A stretch of 64,000 nucleotides of DNA from Eunapius fragilis (GCA_963681505.1 OY811974.1:11354988-11418987), one strand, 5' to 3'. Positions 10,610-23,088 are shown, numbered from the stretch's first letter. Program-made: numbers and translations. Notes: generated from the letters alone by a model not told the origin.

Positions 10610-13482
10610 GTGTACGTAGTAAACGGACTGAGAACCAACCTGCTGGGACTACCAGCTATCCTCGCTCTGAAGTTGGTGGCAAAGCTAGAGGAAACGGTGG
10701 AAGCTTCACTTCACACTATTGTGGAAAAATATCCTACACTATTCCAGGGGCTGGGGAGCATGGGTGACCCTTATGACATTCAGTTGCAACCAGAGGCACA
10801 GCCCTATGCTTTGTTTACCTCCCGGAACATTCCTTTACCATTGCGTCTCAAGGTCAAGCAGGAGTTGGAGCGAATGGAGTCATTGGGAATCATCTCGAAA
10901 GTCGACGAGCCAACTCCATGGTGTGCCGGAATGGTGGTTGCTCCCAAGAAGGGTGGGGCAATCCGCATATGTGTGGACTACCAACCCCTAAATCGTTATG
11001 TTTGCCGGGAGGTATACCCTCTTCCAAAAGTAGATGAAACCTTAGCACAGTTGGCAGGAGCAAAAATCTTCAGCAAACTCGATGCAAATTCCGGATTTTG
11101 GCAAATACCCTTGACTGAGAGGTCCAAGCTTCTGACCACATTCATCACTCCATTTGGTCGTTACTACTTTCACAAACTTCCGTTCGGGATTTGCAGTGCG
11201 CCTGAGCACTTCCAGAAGCGAATGAGTAAAATCCTTGCAGGCCTTGAGGGGGTCCTGTGTCAGATGGACGATGTGTTAGTGTTTGGCAGGGACAAAGAGG
11301 AACATAATGCTCGACTCATAGCGGCATTAAACAGAATCCGTGATGCTGGAGTAACTCTAAATAGGGAAAAGTGTGAGTTTGAGAAAGGGAAACTACTCTT
11401 TCTCGGGCATGTCATTGACCAGCATGGCGTCCAAGCAGATCCAGAGAAAACGTCAGCTATTGAAGGTCTCAGCTCACCCAGTAACATCACGGAATTGAGA
11501 CGATTTCTTGGAATGGCAAACCAAATGGGGAAGTTTTCACCTAACTTAGCACAGGTAACGCAGCCTCTTCGAGAATTCTTGAGCAAAAACCGCACTTGGC
11601 AATGGGGTTGTGCTCAAGAAGAAGCCTTTGCTCAGGTTAAAGCCGAGCTTTGCAAACCAACAGTGCTTGCCTTCTATACCCCAGATGCACCAACCAAACT
11701 TTCGGCAGATGCATCATCACATGGGTTGGGGGCAGTATTGCTACAGAGAAGTGATGGGGAATAGAAACCTGTGGCGTATGCATCCCGGTCTATGTCAGAT
11801 ACTGAAAAACGGTACGCACAAATCGAGAAAGAAGCACTGGCTACTGTCTGGGCGTGTGACAAGTTTGCAAGTTATATTGTTGGACTTAAATTCCACATTG
11901 AAACTGATCACAAGCCGCTAGTTCCACCGTTAGGATCAAAGCACCTTGATACGTTACCACCACGAATTCTTCGATTTCGGCTGAGGCTAGCACGCTTCGA
12001 TTTTACTATTCAGCACGTGCCTGGTAAGCTCTTATGCACAGCAGATGCACTGTCTCGAGCACCAGGGCCCATCACTAAGGCTGACATGCGGCTAGAGGAA
12101 GAAGCAGAACATATCATGGAAGTATGCATTAAATATCTTCCAGCCAGTGAGGGGCGGTTAAAACAATACGCGGAAGCCCAGCTAGCAGATCCTGTGTGTT
12201 CAGCAGTGATGAAGCATTGTCTAGATGGATGGCCAGAGAGACACAAGATTGAACCTGTTCTAAAGCCTTACTGGAAAGTTCAAGGAGATCTATCGGTACA
12301 CAACGATTTGCTTCTTTTCCAAAAGCGTATTGTGGTGCCAGAGTCTCTCCAGCAGGAGACACTTGCAAAACTCCACCATGGGCATCAAGGCATTGTGAGA
12401 TGCAGGCTTAGAGCACAGAATTCTGTTTGGTGGCCTGGCATATCCCAACGAATAAAGGATGTGATTGAACACTGCTCAGTGTGTGTGAAGCATTCCACAC
12501 CTCATCGTGAACCATTAATGCCAACAGTTTTACCAGACTACCCATGGCAGAGTGTGGCAATGGATCTTTTTGTGCTGAATGGGGTCAATTATGTGGTCAT
12601 AGTAGACTACTTTTCTAGATATCCCGAGGTTATTAAGCTCAGACTACTAGCAACACTGTGATAGACGCTGTTAAAGCGGTGTTTTCCAGGCATGGCATTC
12701 CAGAGTCAGTACGCAGTGACAATGGTCCACAGTTCTCTTCGCATGAGTTTGCAAAATTTGCTGCATCATATGGCTTTAAGCATACCACCAGCAGCCCCTA
12801 TTTCCCCCAAAGCAACGGGCTGGCGGAGAGAACTGATCAGACAGTGAAAAATATCCTCAAAGGGAATCAGGACCCATACCTAGCCATTCTCACCTACCGT
12901 TCCACACAACTACCCTGGTGTGGTCTGTCACCGGCACAACTGCTGATGGGCAGACAATTGCGCACTAACCTTCCACAAACCCTTGAACATCTGAAACCAG
13001 AATGGCCTTATTTGCTTCGATTTCAGGAGCAAGACTTAGAGTTTAAATCCCACCAAAAGTCCAATTATGACAGGCATCACAGAGTCCACCAACTTCCAGA
13101 TATTCCAGAACAGACGGAGGTGTGGATCACAACAGACAAGAGTAAGCCAACCCCTGGTATAGTGGTGGGAAAGGCAGGGGCTCCGCGGTCATATATTGTG
13201 GAAACTCAGGGTGGCTTAGCACGTCGCAATCGACACCACCTCAACGTTGTGCCTAATGTTGTTAGGCAAGGTGCAGAGGAGCCACAACAACCTGACTCCT
13301 TGGAGCAGGAACCCGAACAAGTGGAGAAACCACAACAACCCAGTACCTATGAACAGGAGCAAGATCACCAACCACAGGAACCTCATAGAATTATGACACG
13401 GTCACAGACAGGGACAGCGATCCGTCCCCCTGAACGATTTGGATGGAACTCAACCCTTGCAAGAAAGGGAGATGTGGCATGA
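10610..13482 (+). pseudogene. pol region of Gypsy fossil 1 (RT, RNase H, integrase)
   Basis: Reverse transcriptase motifs are clear (GGAIRICVDYQPLNRY, FSKLDANSGFWQIPL, LPFGICSAPEHFQ and MDDVLVFG). The RNase H segment follows (LSADASSHGLGAVLLQ, then FHIETDHKPL). The integrase has an HHCC-like head (HHGHQG, then CSVCVKH) and the core VVIVDYFSRYPEV with DNGPQFSS. A Gln/Pro-rich tail ends at the polypurine tract. The order PR-RT-RNaseH-IN is that of the Ty3/Gypsy group. It is old and broken. Confidence 0.9.
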
Positions 13483-13561
13483 CACGTATTATTAGTGTTG
13501 TCATGGTTGTACTTGCGCATGCGCCTGATCATTATTTATATATATTTTACGAACACTTACA
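13473..13561 (+). repeat. 3' LTR of Gypsy fossil 1
   Basis: This is an 89-bp LTR from TGTGGCATGACACG to CGAACACTTACA, directly after the purine tract and directly before the target duplicate GTAAC. Confidence 0.85.
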
Positions 13562-13566
13562 GTAAC

Positions 13567-13573
13567 ATATTTA

Positions 13574-13633
<60 letters not shown>

Positions 13634-14541
13634 ACATACCTCTCACAGGTTACCAGGACAAGTAGGCTGACTTCACCCAGATTTGTATGTAAATCCATCT
13701 GTCATGTATGTTTAGTGTTTGTGAGATTCCTTGGCCACTATACGTGCTTACATTGCGGGGAAGAATTTGGTGAGTGAGAAAACCTAAAACCTACCTAAGA
13801 GGAGTTTACATTGGCATATATGTGCATGCATTGGGATTGTTGTTTCATTACCATCTAGTTTACAGAGATCTAAAGATTAGGAATTCTGCATTAAGCGTGA
13901 TTGCAACACACCTAAAAAGGGTAATTCAGCCAATCAAAAAGTGTCTTGTTGTTGTTGCTTGCTTTGTACGTCCAGGCGAACTTGAGCTTCTGATTCAGTC
14001 ATATGCTTGGTAAGATGATGTTGGCATGGTTTGTATTGTGCTGTAAATAATTCCTTGACTCAATTTTATGCAGGCATGTCACTTGCACAAGATGCACATA
14101 CTTTGTGTGCACATGCATGCATATGTAGGTGATTTACATGCTGGTCGATCCATCTCATAACTTGTACATGTTGTCTCGCTAACAGTCATGGTGTTGGAGG
14201 TGGCACCTGCCTTTATGTCGTCAGCTGTCCATGTTGTGGAGCCTGTCTTTTATGTATAAGGGTGAGGTGTATACACGGTACTGTACAGGTAAGTTCGTTT
14301 TATTTTCAACCAAAGGGTAAAGGTAAGGCGTTTGCATGCAGCTAGTATTGTATTAATAACTGCTGGGAGAGGTAGTTTATATAAACCACCTTCTAATGAG
14401 ATTCCCTGGCGAAATGAGTCACATTAGCGGTGGGTTGTAGCGATCGCTAGGAACACAAGGCCCTAGATAACATCGCTATGAATAGGGCATATTTTCCCAA
14501 TGTGGGATATGCAAATTGTCGCAATGACCGAGGCGCTACTG
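13567..14541. repeat. Outer part of the right arm of the pogo-like element
   Basis: The sequence is the reverse complement of 4874-5900, with a CA repeat where the left arm has TG. It contains no gene. It ends at CTACTG followed by TA. Confidence 0.9.
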
Positions 14542-14574
14542 TACATATACGTATTGACGTGAAAATCAGCTGGA

Positions 14575-15955
14575 CCACCCTGCCCTTATGTGCCCACTGT
14601 CAACTGGACACCCAGCCCACCTACCCACTGTAAGTAGCTGCACCCCCTGCCCCATGTACATGTATTGGACCCCCTGCTTTCATGTACCCACTGCAAGCAG
14701 TTGGACCCCCTGACTGCCCCCTGCCCCATGTACCCACTGTTACACTCTGTTCCCATGTACCCACACTATAATCCCCTGTCCCCATGTGCCCACTATAAAC
14801 AGCTGGGCCTCCTGCCCCATGTAAATACCCACTGTTAGCAGCTGGACCTTCTCCCCTACATGTCTACTGTAAGCAGCTGACCCCCGGCCTTCATGTAAGC
14901 AGCTGGACTCCCTGCCCCCCATACCCCACCGCTACCCCATACACCCACTGCTACCCCCTGCTCTCATGTACCCACTGTGAGCAGCTGGATCCCCTGCCCC
15001 CATGTACCCACTGTAAGCAGCTGGCCCCTGCCCCATGTACATGTATGCAGCTGGACCCCCTGCCGTCATGTACCCACTGTAAGCAACTGGAACCCCTACA
15101 CCATGAGTCCACTGTAAGCAGCTGGACCCCCTCCCCCATGTACCCACACCCCCTTGCCCCCATGTACCCACTGTAAGCAGCTAGACCCCTTGCCCCCATG
15201 TACCCACTGTTAGCAGCTGGACCCCTGCCCCCACATATGCCTACCTCATGTACCAACTGTAAGCAGCTGGACCCCCTCCCCCATGTACCCATGCCCCCTT
15301 GCTCCATGTACCCACTGTAAGCAACTGGCCCCCCTGCCCCCATGTACCCACTGTAAGCAGCTGGATCCCCTCCCCCATGTACCCACGCCCCCTTGCCCCC
15401 ATGTACCCACTATAAGGAACTGGCCCCCCTGCCCCCATGTACCCACTGTAAGCAGCTGGACCATCTGCCCCCATGTACCCACTGTAAGCAGCTGGATCCC
15501 TGCCCCCCATGTAACCACAGTAAGCTGCTGGACCCCTGCCCCCCATGTACCCACTGTAAGCAACTAGATCCCCCTGCCCCCATGTACCCACTGTAAGCAG
15601 CTGGACCCCCTCCCCCATGTACCCACGCCCCCTTGCCCCCATGTACCACTGTAAGCAACTGGCCCCCCTGCCCGCATGTACCCACTGTAAGCAGCTGGAC
15701 CCCCTGCCCCCCATGTACCCACTGTAAGCAGCTGGACCCCCTGCCCCCATGTATCCACTGTGAGCAGCTAGACCCCTGCCCCTGTGTACTCACTGTACTC
15801 TCTGCCCCTATGTACTCACTAAGTAGCTGGACCCCCTCCCCTGCACATGCCCCAAAGTACCTACTATAAGCAGCTGGTCTGCCCCATGTTCCCACAGTAA
15901 GCAGCTGGACCCCATGCCCTCATGTACCCATTACAAACCCCCTCTCATGAATTCT
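14575..15955. repeat. GC-rich minisatellite, unit about 35 bp
   Basis: A unit close to CCCCCATGTACCCACTGTAAGCAGCTGGACC is repeated roughly 35-40 times with many small variants. Long open frames on both strands here (repeats of VHGGRGSSCLQW-like peptides) are a by-product of the tandem array and are not taken as genes. It begins about 30 bases after the right end of the pogo-like element. Confidence 0.9.
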
Positions 15956-16484
15956 CTCCTTTTTCTAGCCACCAAATGTTTTCCCCAAGCTCTGCAAAGT
16001 TTCTGGAGCTGGTATAAGTGGTGTTCCATCTAGGCTATGTGACCGACATACCGCATTATTCATAGAAAAGCAAAACCCTTTATTGTGTGGTGAAAAAAAA
16101 GTATGGCTGGACCTAAATGGTGTTTCTGTATGCCTAAATGTGTATAGTTGACAATGCGGCATGCTGACGTTTCTGAGAATTTGTCTGTGCTTGGTATTAT
16201 CAGCGTGAAGTACCCCCTCTCCCTTATGATATCCATATATTAATTGGCTGCGCGTTATTAAGCATTGCGATATGAAGAGTGCACATATGGTATAGTCTCT
16301 ACTACGACGATACACCAGTTATATGATCAACAGGTATTTGATGGTACGTAAAATGAACAAGATACAGCTCTATCAAAAAACGCCATTTTAATGAGGCCAT
16401 GGCGCATCTAGCCGCAATGAGTTTTTTTGGTTTACGGTATTGTCTAATTATGGACCCTTTTGTCCAGCCGCTAAGGGCTGTGAG
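15956..16484. other. Intergenic, no gene recognised
   Basis: No domain, splice pattern or repeat partner was seen. Confidence 0.45.
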
Positions 16485-17420
16485 GTGCAAATAAAAGGCT
16501 TTGTTTTCTGTATGGGTAGTAATTAACTAACCCCATTATGTTAATCTTTTCGGGGGGGAGTGGGGGGGGGGGGGGGGGCAAATTAAACTAAACTGCCCAG
16601 ACACGCAATTAGTCTGGGTCCATTGTACAATGATGAGTGTGGTGCGCATTGCATTGAAGCCATAATACTATGATAGTCTCCAATGAATAGTGGCCAGCTG
16701 TTAAACGGCTGATATTCATTCATTTCCCTTGCACAAAATGAGTAAGGCCAGTTACTGTACTAGTTAAGACAGCAAACTTCTTCGCAACGTTCAAAATGAG
16801 GCTACTGCACGTCCGGAGTATACCAGATAATCAGATTTTGAAGTAGTGGTAATTAATGCAAAATTGGTTGTGATTTATTTTTATTTGGGGGCGAGAATAG
16901 GAGAACACAAATGAGGCACCCCACCCCTCTCATCGTCAAGTGTATGCAATCAGCTTACTTTTGAGCTTGCTTTACTTGCCCAGCATGCACAGCCATCAGA
17001 ACGGTGGAAATTCCAGGTCGCGTGAATTTAGCCGCACGTGACCAACAACAAATTAATGTGGGTCATAATTGCTTCAGCCTATGGGTCCATGAGAATAAAA
17101 ATAAAAATACAGTGTGCTACAGAACGATATTGAACACCACCTTGGAACTTGCATGTACTATACATGCACTGTCATCATCTGTAGACTGATCTCGTAAATT
17201 GACCAGTACCTGGTAGTCTATTACGATCTTGTTACGATCTTGTCATGCTCCATCTGCATACGTTGCTTTGGCTCCCTTTTTTGTTAGTGTTACTTATTAA
17301 TTTGATCCAACGTTTATCCCTTCGCCATTCGAAAATATCTGGCATTACCCAGCTGTAGCGCAACGACTTCCCAACGAAAACATCCTGCACTTTTAAGAAA
17401 CATTTTACCACCAACCATTG
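16485..17420. repeat. Duplicated block, copy A (partner at about 37727-38985)
   Basis: Matching tracts in the same order include GCAAATAAAAGG, CAGACACGCAA, GTTAAGACAGCAAA, TTCTTCGCAACGTTCAAAAT, GGCTACTGCACGTCCGGAGTA, CCAGCATGCACAGCCATCAG and GTAGCGCAACGACTTCCC. No gene is visible in it. Copy B carries an extra hairpin MITE that is missing here. Confidence 0.8.
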
Positions 17421-18412
17421 TTCAGGAGAAACACTTTTGTACCCTAGTTCATGTCAATGGCTAGTACCGAAATTTCTTCGACAGCCATATTGTATTATCC
17501 ATCAAATACAGTGTGCAAATCACCGCATGGCTGCAATTTGATAGGGACGTTGCCGTAACCGCCCATTGGCAACGAATTTGATAGCTATGTCTCCAGACGC
17601 TCTTTCCGCGTAGCGGTAGTGAACACTTCTACCTTTTGATGTAGTCATTGTAGTATTTTTGAACCCTTAGGGTATCGAATGAATAAGACACCAATATGCA
17701 TGTATCTTCATATATATGGAAATGGACGGGTGTGGTATATATACTGCGTATAGTATGTCAAATGAATAATACCTGCATCACTATAATCAGATATACATAT
17801 TAAACATCTACGTTTAATATACAAACATCAACAAAGAACTTCAAAAGATACTACACAACCTGCCAGCTCGATACAAATTCCTATTCCTTGGAATTTTGGT
17901 GGAAAGCCAGCTCTGATAGGAAACACGTAACGTAACTACCGTAAAAAATTGTCTAACTCAATGTTATTATAAAAGTTCATCTATATGTTATGAATGAAGA
18001 CTCTTGCTGATTTGAAGGGTATGGTTGAATGTTTATGAGAAAGGCATTAGAATGTAATGAACTGCAAGCACCCATGATACGAAGGGGGCTAGTGTTTTAC
18101 ACCTACAATCTCAACATATAAGAAGTATAATTGCATCACTAGGAGCTGTTCATGTAAATGAAGAATTCTTGCTCCAAGAGGGTATTAAACAATGAATAAT
18201 TCCCCAGACAGATTTTGTATTGTGTTCATCTTGCTGCATGGTGTGATATATTCTAACTTAGGTATAAAGTTGATAGTTTATCTAAGAAGTCGGCATGCAA
18301 CCATCAATGGATCGCGCAACAAACATTTTGCGCATTTTACTGATAATGACAATGCAATCCATCGATCGTGTAACGATGCTTTCTATAACTTGCATGCATG
18401 GCTCCGATGATA
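17421..18412. other. Intergenic, AT-rich, no gene recognised
   Basis: Short frames only. No motif or repeat partner was noticed. Confidence 0.45.
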
Positions 18413-18429
18413 TTAATAGCATACTGACA

Positions 18430-18640
18430 GAATAATGACAGAATCCTTATGGCAGGTTTTTGGAGCACAAGTTACGCATCCTTTCTTTAACTGAGTCGCA
18501 CTGATTCCAACACAGTTTGAATGGAAGCGTTCACTGCAATCACAGCAACGGATATCCAGTTTGCCATCATCTTTGGACCTACACTTGCAGTATACTCTTC
18601 TCTTAATTTGGTGATAATCCGTGGGTGGCGATTTACAACA
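18430..18640 (-). pseudogene. PHD-finger-like fragment
   Basis: On the minus strand the peptide RVYCKCRSKDDGKLDIRCC continues as DCSERFHSNCVGISATQLKKG and then CVTCAPKTC. The order C-x-C, C-x-x-C, then F-H-x-x-C-V-G-I is that of a PHD zinc finger, a reader of histone tails. The tryptophan usually found before the last Cys pair is absent, and the final pair is spaced oddly. It directly abuts Gypsy fossil 2 on the opposite strand. Some retroelements carry PHD fingers, so this may be a captured piece or a broken host exon. No other exon was found. Confidence 0.5.
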
Positions 18641-18727
18641 GTAGATGGAAAAGGAACTATGTATACCGAACTTGAAATGTCCCCCACCCACTCTTTTAAA
18701 CAAGGTGAAAGAGCATCTGGCGAACAC

Positions 18728-21270
18728 TGAAGCAACAGGGGGTCATCTCTCGTGTTGAGGTACCTACTGATTGGTGTGCAGGTATGGTTGATGTGTCCAA
18801 GAAGAATGGTGACCTGAGAATATGCATTGACCTTAATTCTAAACCATTAAATGAAGCTTGTTCTCCGCGCGACACACCCTCTTCCCAAGGTAGACACGAT
18901 TCTGGCTTTACTATCGGGAGCACAAGTATTCTCAATAGATGCAAATTGTGGATTCTGGCAGGTCCCTCTATCTGAAGAATTGCGTCTACTGACCACATTT
19001 ATAACACCCTTCGGTCGTTATAGCTTCAATAAGTTGCCTTTTGGAATTTCAAATGCGCCAGAGCATTTTCAGTGTGCAATGAAAAAAATACTAGATGGCA
19101 TGGCGGCCTAGAAGGTGTTGTGTGCCTGATGGATGACACACTGGTATTCGGGAGATCTCAAGAAGAGCATGATAAGAGACTACTGGCCACACTTAAAACG
19201 GATTCCAGCTGCAGGGCTCACGCTAAACGAATAGAAGTGTATATTCAGCTCAACACGCCTCAAGTTCCTTGGCCATATCATTGACAAAGATGGTTTTCTG
19301 CGGACCTAGAAAAGACAGCAGCCATACTGGATTTGCAACCTCCAAAAGATGTGTCAGGATTAAGGCGTTTTATGGACATGGTCACCCAACTTGGGAAGTT
19401 TTTCCCCAATGTGGCACAGCTCAGTCAACCCCTGTGCTCACTACTTAGCTGGGGTCCTGCTCAGCAAGAGTCTTTTTTCCATCTGAAGACTGACACACTA
19501 CAATCCAGAAGCAGACAGACACATCCTCTTATGGATTAGGGGCAGTTCTGCTTCAGCTGACCAACAGTGCCTGGAAACCTGTCTCTTTTGCATCCCGCTC
19601 CATGTCATGCACTGAACCTCGTTATGCACAGATCGAGAAGGAAGCCCTCGCTACAACATGGGCTTGTGATAAGTTCAAGGACTTTCTCATTGGCAAAATT
19701 TTCTGCATTGAAACTGACCATAAACCCCTCGTCCCTCCTCTCTTCAAAACATCTGTACAACCTACCTCCATGCATACTACGGTTCCGCGACTAAGTCTCA
19801 TACTTTAACTACACTGTCACATATGTTCCAGGAAAGCTCTTGTACACGGCCAACACACTTTTACGTGCTCCAGTTGCAAGGCCAGTGAAAGATTGCACAG
19901 ATTTCTTAGAAGAGGTAGAAAGATTCATTGAAGGTACAACAGCTACTCTTCCAGCTTCCTCAAACATGCTACAACGTTACTGTTCAGCTCAAACATCAGA
20001 CCCTGTCTGTGTACAGATACTGAAATACTGCAAGTTTGGCTGGCCAAAAAAACACTTAGTTCAATCAAAGTTATATCAAACCATACTGGACCAATCAGAG
20101 GCATTCAACGTGCACACTGTAGTCCCCAAGAGCATGCAGAAAAGAAACCCTTTCTAAGATACTTAGTGGACACCTGGGCATACAAAGATGACAGCTACAT
20201 ACCTGACAGTCCGTTTGGTGGCCAGGTATCTCATGAGATATAGATGCTGAAGTAAAGGAGTGCCGAGAAATTAGTAGACATGCCACCAAGCCCAGAGAAC
20301 CAATGATTATCCCCGAAATTCCCAAGTACCCATGGCAAAAAGTCGGCTCAGACTTGTTCGAGGAAAAGGGCACACATATTTGTTACTAGTTGATTATTTT
20401 TCGCGATATTTGGAATTTGCCTAACTGTCTTCTACCACTTCATCCAGTTTAGTTGCTGTGCTAAAGTCTGCCTTCTCTACATTTGGAGTCCCAGAAGTTC
20501 TGGTCACAGACAATGAACCTCAGTTTGTCTCCCAAGAGATGAAAGAGTTTGCAAAAACATATGACTTTAAAAATGTCATTAGCAGCCCAAGATATCCGCA
20601 GGGCAACGGGCAAGCTGAACGAGCAGTCCAAATAGTCAAAAGATTGTTTAAATGCTCTCAAGACCTGTACCTCTCCATCCTGAACTATAATGCTTCACCC
20701 ATGCCTTGGTGCAACCTAGCCCCTTCAGAATTGTTGATGGCACCAAACATCTCCTGCCTAAAGTGGCCTTTCCTCAGAGATTTTCATCACAAAAATTAAA
20801 CATAACAGAAATGGTACTATGATAGAATCCATCTTGTACAGCCAGGTCTAGATCTGGAGAAAGGAACAGATGTATGGGTGTGACAAAACACCAGGACAGA
20901 TTGTTGGCCTTGCCCTTGCACCCAGATCATACTTGGTAGAGACTCCATCTGGTCATTTAAAAAACGGAACAGGAGTCATCTTTCAGAATTTCCGGACAAC
21001 CTAGAAGCCAATGAAGAACAAACCCCACAGGGCCTCCAACCTTCCCTACCCCAACCAGCACTGGAGACACAGGCACAGCCTGAGGCACACCCGAAGTCCA
21101 ATAGCTATGCGTTCCAGTACAGGAACTGCTATCAAACCTCCTCTCCGCTACAGAAGGGGAGATGTGATGGGATTTGATGTCGCATGACTGTTTTATCAAT
21201 ATTGAGGTGCACGTGTATTGAGTATGAACTAGATTGGTGTTGCATCGTAACATCCTTTATGTATATTACA
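18728..21270 (+). mobile_element. Gypsy-type LTR retrotransposon fossil 2 (partial)
   Basis: Reverse transcriptase (about 18740-19200; motifs DLRICIDLN, FSIDANCGFWQVPL, LPFGISNAPEHFQ and LMDDTLVFG), RNase H (about 19590-19800; RYAQIEKEALATTWACDKF and IETDHKPLVPPL) and integrase (about 20440-20760; VTDNEPQFVSQ and QGNGQAERA) follow each other on the plus strand. A purine tract then leads into a probable 3' LTR at 21163-21270 (TGTGATGG to TATTACA). Gag and the 5' LTR are not visible. The protein is related to fossil 1 but clearly more decayed, with many breaks, and is probably the oldest Gypsy copy here. Confidence 0.85.
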
Positions 21271-22079
21271 CACTTCTCCCTCCCTTCCCAAGTAAAAATG
21301 GCAAGCTTGTGACAACCCTGCCACATGGTTGCTGCAACTTTGTTTACAACCTTGTAAGACAAACATGCTTGTTTAATAGTTGTGGAAGGTTGTAGACAGG
21401 TTGCAGGATTTATGACAAGCTTGTTGTATGGTTGTAGAAGGTAGTAATTGGTTGTTAAGGCAGCTAGTTCATGATCGACAAGCTTACTACATGGTTGTAG
21501 AAGGTTGTAGGGGGTTGTAATATTAATTAATGCCGTTTATGACAAGATTGTGCTGTAGAGGTTTATCATCATTGCATGCATGCATGGATGCATGACCAAG
21601 GGAGGCAACATGCAGATTTGAAGATGTTAATTTACATGTAATTCTTAATTTACTACAGATATAATTAGATGTCGCTCTATTTAAATCATAAATACATTAT
21701 CAAATTGCCATGCAATATGAGCTGGATACATGATGACAATTAACTCTTAAAGAGCAAAAATGAATACATACTGTCATGCACAGTGTTTGTACTTTACATA
21801 GCATTACACAAGAACATGAATGTTGTTCAAATTACATTATGCACACTGTCAAGTATATGTTCAAGTCAACATGTATAAATCTATTGGGAAATATACTTGC
21901 ATAGATGTGATCTTCTTTTTACTGCTTCAATAAGCACTCGGTTGTCCTTGATACATTTTATAGGTATGCACTTCTTGCTTCCAGGTACTGAACTACGTAT
22001 TTAAAATGAAGGTATTACCATTTTTAACATAATGTATACTAGCTATGTTAAACGTACGGCAGATTTAGCTTTGTAATGT

Positions 22080-22905
22080 GTTGATCAATGGAGCAATCTG
22101 TGACAGAATCGTTACTCAGAATTTCTCCACTTGGAATAAAAGGGAGGACAATATTTTGGAGCACCAATCTGCATTTAGGGTGAATGATACATTATTTTTG
22201 TTGCCTAGAAATCCATCCTTAATCAGTGCACGATACAAAGCACCATCATACACATCACAGAAATGACTTTTCTCCTGGAGAACGGAAATGATAGATCAGA
22301 TGTATATCTTCCCAACATCCTGTACAAAAAAATTAATCATGATTATTATAATGCACACTATATAGCTATATAGATCATAATTATACAAGTAATACATTCA
22401 TACACATCGCATGTATACAGATCTAGCTAGCACACAAATATATGATGCACATGCATGTACATCAGTCTTGCTTGTAATACATTTTGCAATTGCAACTCCA
22501 ATGGAAGCTTTACAAATGTTGATCTCGATCCTTTAGATAGTAGTGTGGCTTTACATTTAGGACAGTGCTGTGCATCTTTGGAAATATATCTTGCATACTG
22601 TTATTACAAAAATAATGAAATGCAAGAGGAAAGTTCATTGCCATAAAAGACTTATTGAACATATATACAGATGAGGCCAAGTGTATTTTTGGCATGAAAA
22701 TATGAAGAAGTTTAAGAAGGTCTGATATAGCTTCCTGTGTCTTCGGGTAAATCACGTAAAATCGGTACAAAATGCTGCTCAAGCATTACATCATGTTCAG
22801 GGAGAATGGCTCTTCTGTCACGGTTGTATAGGCTTCTTGCTGTTCTACGTGTTCCGCACACTTACAGTCTGCCATTTACAGTAGCATGACCAGCTTCCCC
22901 AATAG
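22080..22905 (-). pseudogene. Transposase-like gene remnant of the BEN-bearing transposon
   Basis: Read downstream on the minus strand, coding-like pieces appear in a sensible order. They are RSLYNRDRRAILPEHDVM with LEQHFVPILRDLPEDTG, then QEAISDLLKLLHIFMP with VYMFNKSFMAMNFPLAFHYF, then AQHCPKCKATLLSK with FVKLPLELQLQNVL, then FCDVYDGALYRALIKDGFL with NNVSFTLNADWCSK. Helical text, a Cys pair before a PL-x-x-QL segment, and a YDG...F-L-N...D block recall the large transposase-domain proteins common in sponge and cnidarian genomes; this is remembered, not searched. The pieces lie in different frames and are separated by stops or short introns. Nothing coding follows down to 21.5 kb, so the gene is truncated and inactive. 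Confidence 0.5.
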
Positions 22906-23088
22906 CCATGTCACAACGCCGTTTCTTCTATATCCTATAGCGTGTAGTTCTGCTTGTCGCAAGTTTTGACAAAACTGAAATAGGATTCAGTTATGTACTC
23001 GTCTACTTGCACCCGCCATTTCAAAAAAAAAAAAAAAAATTATTATCAACGAGCACGTGATGCTACACATGTTTTTTTTTGATTTGGC

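Larger units (their letters stand above)
6801..13561 (+). mobile_element. Gypsy-type LTR retrotransposon fossil 1, with two nested insertions
   Basis: The element starts TGTGGCAT and ends CTTACA. It is flanked on both sides by GTAAC (6796-6800 and 13562-13566), a 5-bp target duplication. A primer-binding-type sequence TGGTGGCAGCGG follows the 5' LTR at 7658, and a polypurine tract (AAGAAAGGGAGA) precedes the 3' LTR. Parts in order are gag with two zinc knuckles (about 10198-10300), a protease with DTGAE (about 10435), reverse transcriptase with MDD (about 10900-11300), RNase H, and an integrase with a zinc-binding head and a DNGPQFSS core (about 12300-12900), then a C-terminal tail. It is broken, with a handful of breaks besides the insertions. 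A Merlin transposon splits gag, and extra DNA including a hairpin MITE lies in the 5' LTR. It inserted into the pogo-like element and is therefore younger than it. Confidence 0.9.
4874..14541. mobile_element. Pogo/Tigger-like DNA transposon with about 1.2 kb inverted arms, split by a nested LTR element
   Basis: The ends are inverted: CAGTAGCGCCTCGG at 4874 and CCGAGGCGCTACTG ending at 14541. Both are flanked by TA, the Tc1/mariner-pogo target duplication. The left arm (4874 to about 6057) is matched by the right arm, which is itself split: about 6628-6800 plus 13567-14541. Removing the nested Gypsy element (6801-13561, plus one copy of its 5-bp target) gives an element of about 2.9 kb with a unique centre of about 0.6 kb. 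The centre keeps a short helix-turn-helix-like reading frame. Arms this long are unusual for pogo elements and may reflect a fold-back rearrangement. The microsatellites at 5837-5896 and 13574-13632 are the same TG/CA repeat seen in the two arms. Confidence 0.8.

Noticed and set aside
7694-13482. Possibility that Gypsy fossil 1 is a retrovirus-like element with an envelope
   Set aside because: Integrase is followed only by a Gln/Pro-rich tail and then the purine tract and LTR. There is no room for an envelope gene.
4874-14541. Reading the whole 9.7-kb inverted-repeat structure as one large Polinton-like element
   Set aside because: The interior is a complete Gypsy layout with its own 5-bp target duplication, and the outer ends have TA duplicates with a CAGTAG start. 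No capsid, protein-primed polymerase or ATPase is seen.
15241-15895. Long overlapping minus-strand frames rich in Gly, Tyr and Gln
   Set aside because: They translate the 35-bp minisatellite in successive frames and appear on both strands, so they follow from the repeat and are not evidence of a gene.
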